64,000 nucleotides of DNA from JAWWOL01 sp033851545 (GTDB lineage Bacteria > Actinomycetota > Actinomycetes > JAWWOL01). Below are positions 60,029 through 64,000 of this stretch, piece by piece (the stretch's first letter is position 1; the number at the start of each line of letters is the position of its first letter). The notes under the pieces are model-generated. The model was not told the origin of the DNA and ran no database searches. It was given only the letters and a program-made list of their open reading frames with translations. The translations under genes were made by a program, and so were the position numbers. The stretch covers positions 1-64,000 of the forward strand of contig JAWWOO010000084.1 of assembly GCA_033851545.1 (NCBI GenBank), written 5' to 3'.

Positions 60029-61111
60029 TCAGGATTCGAACCCCTGCGCCAAGTACTTGTCGACGTTGGTCTTGTCGACAGTGGCCGAGTACAAGGTGAT
60101 CGAGGCCGGCACCTCTTGCTGGGCAAGGTCGGACATCCCCTTGCTGTGCGCGATCAGCCGGGCCATCCGGATCGCGGACGACGCCATCGTGGGCGGGTAG
60201 AGAACCGTCGCCTTGAGGACGCCGTTGTCCGCCTTGATCTCGCGCATGGCATTGGCCGAGCCGGCCCCACCGACCATGAAGAACTCCGACCGGTTGGCCT
60301 GCTTGATGGCGGCCAGCACGCCGACGCCCTGGTCGTCATCGTGGTTCCACAGGGCGTCGAACTTCTTCGTCGCCGACAGCATCGCGGCCGCCACCGACTG
60401 CCCGGACTGTACGGTGAACTGCGCCGCCTGGCGGGGCCCGACCTTGTAGCCGAACTCGCTCAGCGCGTCCTTGAAGCCCTGGCTGCGCTGCTGGGTCAGC
60501 GGCAGGCTGTCGATGCCGGCGATCTCGCCGATGACCGGGTTGCTGACGCCTTTCTTCTTCAGGGTCGAGCCGATGTACTGCCCGGCGCTGACCCCCATCC
60601 CGTAGTTGTCACCGCCGATCCAGATCCGCGACGCCCGCGGGGTGTCGAAGACCCGGTCCAGGTTGACGACGGGGATGCCGGCCTGCGTCGCCTGCAGCGC
60701 AACGGCGGTGAGCTGCTTGCCGTCGTACGGGAGCATGACGATGACGTCGACCTTCTTGCCGATCAGCGTCTGGATCGCGGCGATCTGTGCCGCCACGTCG
60801 TTCGTGGCCTGGACCGCCTCGAGCTTGACGTCGGAGTACTTCTTCGCCTCCGCCGTCGCGTTCTTGGCGATGGCGCCGGTCCAGCCGTGGTCGGCAGCGG
60901 GGGACGAGAAGCCGATCGTGACCGATGCGCCCGGGGTGTCGTTGCCCGAGGCGCCGATGGCCGCCGTGGTGGCAGCGGTGGAGGATGCGGGCGATGCCTT
61001 GCTGGAGTTGCTGGTGCACGCCGTGAGGACGGCGCCGGCACCGACCCCCGCGGCACCCAGCAGGAAGCGCCGTCGGGCGACAGCGGACGCCTGGTCACCG
61101 AGGTCTGACAT
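60029..61111 (-). CDS. Sugar ABC transporter substrate-binding lipoprotein
   Basis: About 360 aa from ATG 61111 (AAGGAG seven bases upstream). The signal combines twin arginines and a lipobox (RRRFLLGAAGVGAG, then LTAC). The mature part is a ribose-type periplasmic binding protein of family 2: VTIGFSSPAADHGWTGAI, VDVIVMLPYDG, IPVVNLDRVF, and ALWNHDDDQGVGVLAAI. The sugar cannot be read from the sequence. Confidence 0.92.
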   Translation of the reverse strand: MSDLGDQASAVARRRFLLGAAGVGAGAVLTACTSNSSKASPASSTAATTAAIGASGNDTPGASVTIGFSSPAADHGWTGAIAKNATAEAKKYSDVKLEAVQATNDVAAQIAAIQTLIGKKVDVIVMLPYDGKQLTAVALQATQAGIPVVNLDRVFDTPRASRIWIGGDNYGMGVSAGQYIGSTLKKKGVSNPVIGEIAGIDSLPLTQQRSQGFKDALSEFGYKVGPRQAAQFTVQSGQSVAAAMLSATKKFDALWNHDDDQGVGVLAAIKQANRSEFFMVGGAGSANAMREIKADNGVLKATVLYPPTMASSAIRMARLIAHSKGMSDLAQQEVPASITLYSATVDKTNVDKYLAQGFES

Positions 61112-61215
61112 CAAAGACTCCTTCTATCGACGTGTCGTGCAAAGGGTGAGACGTGCTCCAGGCGCGGGCTCGCGGCGCTGAGAGAAGAGCTCGGGCATAC
61201 CGATGCCCCGGGGTG

Positions 61216-62241
61216 CTAGCTACGGGTCTCCTTGCTGCGGCGCTGCAGCAGCACGGCAAGGACGATGATCATGCCGGTGACGATGTTCTGGACCTCGGTC
61301 TGGAGGTTGTTCTGGATGAGCAGGTTGCTGATCGTGGTGAAGACGAGGACGCCGAGCACCGAGCCGACCAGGGTCCCCGCGCCGCCGGCCAGCAGGGTGC
61401 CGCCGATGATCACGGCCGCGATGGCGTTGAGCTCGTACCCCTGCCCGTTCGTGCTGGAGCCGCTGGTCGTCTGCCCGGCGATCATGATGGCGGCGATCCC
61501 GGCGCAGAGCCCGGAGAGCAGGTAGAGCGAGACCGTGTGCAGCCGCGTGTTCACGCCGGCCAGCCGCGCGGCCTCGGGGTTGCCGCCCAGCGCGAAGGTG
61601 CGCCGGCCGTACGTCGTCCGGTTGAGCACCACCCAGCCGACGAGTGCCACCAGCGCAAAGAGCCACACCAGCAAGGGAAGTCCGAGGATCTTGTTGGTCG
61701 CCAACCCGTTGACGGCGGTGGACTTGAGGATCTGCGTCTGCTTGTTGGAGATCTTCTGTGCCAGCCCCACCGCGGTCGCCATCATGGCCAGGGTGGCGAT
61801 GAACGGCACCAGGTTGCCGTACGCGATCAGCAGCCCGTTGATCAGGCCGAAGCTGAGACCGACCAGCAGCGCGACCATCACCACTCCGCCGGTGCCCATG
61901 TCCTGGGTCGCGACGGTGGTGGCCCACACCGATGCCAGCCCCATCAGGGAGCCGACGGACAGGTCGATGCCACCGCCGATGATCACGAAGGTCATGCCGA
62001 CGGTGATGACGCCGATCACGGACGCCTGGGTCAGGATGGTGACCAGGTTGTTCCGGGTGGGGAACGTGTCCGGCTGGCTCACCCAGCCGATGATGCCCAG
62101 AACGACCAGAACCCCTAGCAGGCCGAGGTTGCGGATCTCGCCGATGCGGGTCAGCGCCCCTCGCCTTGCGGCCGAGGTCTCGACCGCCGCGCGCTCGACC
62201 CGGGCCTGCTCCTCCACCGGAGGCGTCGACTGGTCCGTCAC
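61216..62241 (-). CDS. Sugar ABC transporter permease (RbsC type)
   Basis: 341 aa from GTG 62241, overlapping the ATPase stop (GTGA). About nine helices; the family signature appears as VGMTFVIIGGGIDLSVGSLM and, late, YELNAIAAVIIGGTLLAGG. Homodimerises in the membrane to form the pore. Confidence 0.94.
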   Translation of the reverse strand: MTDQSTPPVEEQARVERAAVETSAARRGALTRIGEIRNLGLLGVLVVLGIIGWVSQPDTFPTRNNLVTILTQASVIGVITVGMTFVIIGGGIDLSVGSLMGLASVWATTVATQDMGTGGVVMVALLVGLSFGLINGLLIAYGNLVPFIATLAMMATAVGLAQKISNKQTQILKSTAVNGLATNKILGLPLLVWLFALVALVGWVVLNRTTYGRRTFALGGNPEAARLAGVNTRLHTVSLYLLSGLCAGIAAIMIAGQTTSGSSTNGQGYELNAIAAVIIGGTLLAGGAGTLVGSVLGVLVFTTISNLLIQNNLQTEVQNIVTGMIIVLAVLLQRRSKETRS

Positions 62242-63746
62242 ACCGCACTTCCTTCCATCACGAGGTCGAGGACCTGCGACTCGTCGAGGTCCGCGGCCGG
62301 CGCCGTACGGACGATGCGGCCTTCGCGCAGGACCAGGACGCGGTCGGCCAGCCCCAGGACCTCGGGCATCTCGCTGGACACCAGCAGCACGCCGACCCCC
62401 GAGTCGGCCAGCCGGCGGATGAGTGCGTAGAGCTCCGCTCGCGCCCCGACGTCGACGCCGCGGGTCGGCTCGTCGAGCAGCAGCAACCGGCAGCCGTGCA
62501 GCAGCCACCGCCCGACCACGGCCTTCTGCTGGTTGCCGCCGCTGAGGGTGACCACCCGGCGTCGGACGTCGTGTGGGCGGATGTCCAGCGACCGCACCTG
62601 CTCAGCGGCGTCCGCCAGCTCCCGGCCGCGGTGCAGGAAGCCCAACGTGGCGTAGCGCCGCAACGAGGACGCCGTCATGTTGGTCGCGACCGACTCGCGG
62701 AGGAACAACGCCTGGCTCTTGCGCTCCTCCGGGGCCAGGCCCATGCCGGTGGCCACCGACCTCGGGAGTGCCCCGCGGCGCATGGTCTTGCCGAGGAACG
62801 TCACGGTGCCGGCCGATGCCCGCCGGGCCCCGTACACCGTCTCGAGGATCTCCGACCGTCCCGACCCGACCAGCCCGGCCAGGCCGACGATCTCGCCGGC
62901 CGCAACCGTGAACGTGATGTCCTCGAACTCGCCGGGCCTGGCCAGGCCTTCGACCCGCAGCACCTCGGCCCGGGCGTCGCCGCCGACGAGAATCCTGGGT
63001 GGGAAAGGGAACTCGACGTCTCGCCCGGTCATCAACGTCACCACGTCGCGGGTCGGGGTCGTCTTGGCAGGGAGCCCCGTCGCGACCGTACGGCCGTCCT
63101 TGAGCACGGTGACCCGATCGCCGATCTCGCGGATCTCGTCGAGCCGGTGGGAGATGTAGACGACGGCGACGCCGGAGGCGGTCAGGTCGCGGATGACCCG
63201 GAACAGGTTGACGACCTCGTCGTGGGCGAGCACCGCGGACGGCTCGTCCATCACGATCACCTGGGCCTCGTAGGAGAGCGCGCGGGCCATGCTGACGATC
63301 TGCTTGCCGGCGGCGGAGAGCCGGCCGACCTCGCGTCCGGCGGGGATCTCGCCGTGGCCGAGGCGGCTCAGCAGCGCCCTGGTGCGCGTACGGAGCTGGT
63401 GCCGCCGGGTGAACCCGCCGCGCGAGACCTCGTGGCCCAGGAAGATGTTCTCGGCCACCGAGAGTCCGTCGACCAGGTCGAGCTCCTGGTAGATCGTGGC
63501 GACGCCGCGCTTGAGCGCCGCAGTGGGGGAGCCCAGCGTGATGGTCTCGCCGTGCCAGCGGATCGTGCCCTCGTCCGGCTGGTGCGCTCCGGCCAGCACC
63601 TTGATCAACGTCGACTTGCCGGCGCCGTTCTGCCCCAGCAGGCAGTGCACCTCGCCGGCGCGCACCTCGAGGTCGACCCCGTCCAGGGCGCGCACACCGG
63701 GGAAGGTCTTCACGATCCCGGTCATCCGGAGCAGCGCGTCGCTCAC
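62238..63746 (-). CDS. Sugar ABC transporter ATPase (RbsA type, two nucleotide-binding domains)
   Basis: 502 aa from GTG 63746 (GAGAGG seven bases upstream). The first ATPase half has LGQNGAGKST, an LSAAGKQI signature in place of canonical LSGGQ, and VIVMDEPSA. The second half has the usual degenerate Walker A (GLVGSGRSE), then LSGGNQQK and LLLDEPTRGVD. First gene of the operon. Confidence 0.95.
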   Translation of the reverse strand: MSDALLRMTGIVKTFPGVRALDGVDLEVRAGEVHCLLGQNGAGKSTLIKVLAGAHQPDEGTIRWHGETITLGSPTAALKRGVATIYQELDLVDGLSVAENIFLGHEVSRGGFTRRHQLRTRTRALLSRLGHGEIPAGREVGRLSAAGKQIVSMARALSYEAQVIVMDEPSAVLAHDEVVNLFRVIRDLTASGVAVVYISHRLDEIREIGDRVTVLKDGRTVATGLPAKTTPTRDVVTLMTGRDVEFPFPPRILVGGDARAEVLRVEGLARPGEFEDITFTVAAGEIVGLAGLVGSGRSEILETVYGARRASAGTVTFLGKTMRRGALPRSVATGMGLAPEERKSQALFLRESVATNMTASSLRRYATLGFLHRGRELADAAEQVRSLDIRPHDVRRRVVTLSGGNQQKAVVGRWLLHGCRLLLLDEPTRGVDVGARAELYALIRRLADSGVGVLLVSSEMPEVLGLADRVLVLREGRIVRTAPAADLDESQVLDLVMEGSAV

Positions 63747-63853
63747 GGCCCAACCTCTCTGAGTTTGTCGTCTGCCGCGTCAAATTAGGGGCGATTCACC
63801 GGAGGGGTCAAGGGTTCTCAGCGCAAATGTCGCTAAGTTGTGACCTGTTTCGG

Positions 63854-63886
63854 CCGAACTTCGGTCCATGATGGACAAACTTTGTC
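63854..63886. promoter_or_regulatory. Three phased palindromes upstream of the sugar operon
   Basis: CCGAACTTCGG (centre 63859), GTCCATGATGGAC (centre 63870) and GACAAACTTTGTC (centre 63880) are each perfect odd-centred palindromes, spaced 11 and 10 bases apart. They lie 108-140 bases before the ATPase start. Strong candidate for a repressor-binding array. Confidence 0.65.
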
Positions 63887-64000
63887 AGAAATCGACGAAA
63901 GTCTGCCGCAAGTGGTGTCGATCATCGGTCCCGGCCGAGACCGGCAGTACGCTGCTGTCGCGGTCCCGATCGGTGAGCCGGCGGCCGACGTGCTCGGTGA

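Noticed and set aside
63882..64000. Possible plus-strand gene starting at TTG 63882 or GTG near 63912 and running off the right edge
   Set aside because: The frame is open (ends ...AADVLG) but overlaps the palindrome array, has no clear ribosome site and shows no recognisable regulator motif in about 30 residues.

Overview
The window is high-GC DNA with dense, often translationally coupled genes (ATGA, GTGA and TTGA overlaps) and many GTG and TTG starts. It carries families typical of Actinomycetota: oligoribonuclease, a Hen1/Pnkp RNA-repair pair, Tat-exported proteins and dynamin-like GTPase pairs. I read it as a chromosomal segment of a free-living actinobacterium. Genus cannot be decided from the sequence.

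Layout. 0-1 kb: the cut end of a LacI-family regulator. 1.2-5.1 kb: the hen1-pnkp RNA-repair operon. 5.1-14.7 kb: housekeeping and cell-surface genes, namely a membrane protein pair, a secreted phosphoesterase, pnuC, rsgA with a possible leader peptide, a secreted metallophosphoesterase, an anchored glycosidase-like protein and a GT-C glycosyltransferase. 14.8-21.84 kb: a badly decayed prophage abutting the 3' end of tRNA-Lys. It keeps fragments of integrase, terminase, portal and lysin, a frameshifted IS3-family element, and a few intact cargo genes including a Hypoth_Ymh protein. 21.9-26.2 kb: a four-gene envelope lipid/polysaccharide operon (glycosyltransferase fusion, deacetylase, DMT transporter, PAP2). 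26.3-30 kb: an ABC exporter whose ATPase is fused to an exported alpha/beta-hydrolase. 30-31.4 kb: VOC protein, tRNA-His, orn. 31.4-35.6 kb: a flavin/iron-sulfur redox cluster (ferredoxin, ferric-reductase-like membrane protein, ApbE, Pro/Thr-rich anchored protein, NuoF-like protein). 35.6-40.35 kb: two OmpR-type two-component systems around a second Pro/Thr-rich exported protein.

40.7-54.6 kb is the most unusual part. A secreted protein of about 1,846 residues (signal peptide, SdrD/Cna-like modules, IPT/TIG, beta-helix) is followed by three consecutive two-domain cupredoxin proteins, a membrane-anchored protein and a CopC-CopD fusion. The copper-binding motifs of the three cupredoxin proteins are complementary rather than repeated: the first has only the N-terminal-domain ligands, the second only the C-terminal-domain ligands, and the third has lost almost all. 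This suggests a split, hetero-oligomeric multicopper oxidase on the cell surface. One of the two-component systems is encoded divergently next to it.

54.6-57.8 kb: tRNA-Arg and two coupled dynamin-like GTPases. 57.8-63.75 kb: a sugar uptake and oxidation operon (ribose-type ABC transporter, Gfo/Idh/MocA dehydrogenase, TIM-barrel isomerase). It is preceded by an intergenic region with three palindromes phased by one DNA turn.
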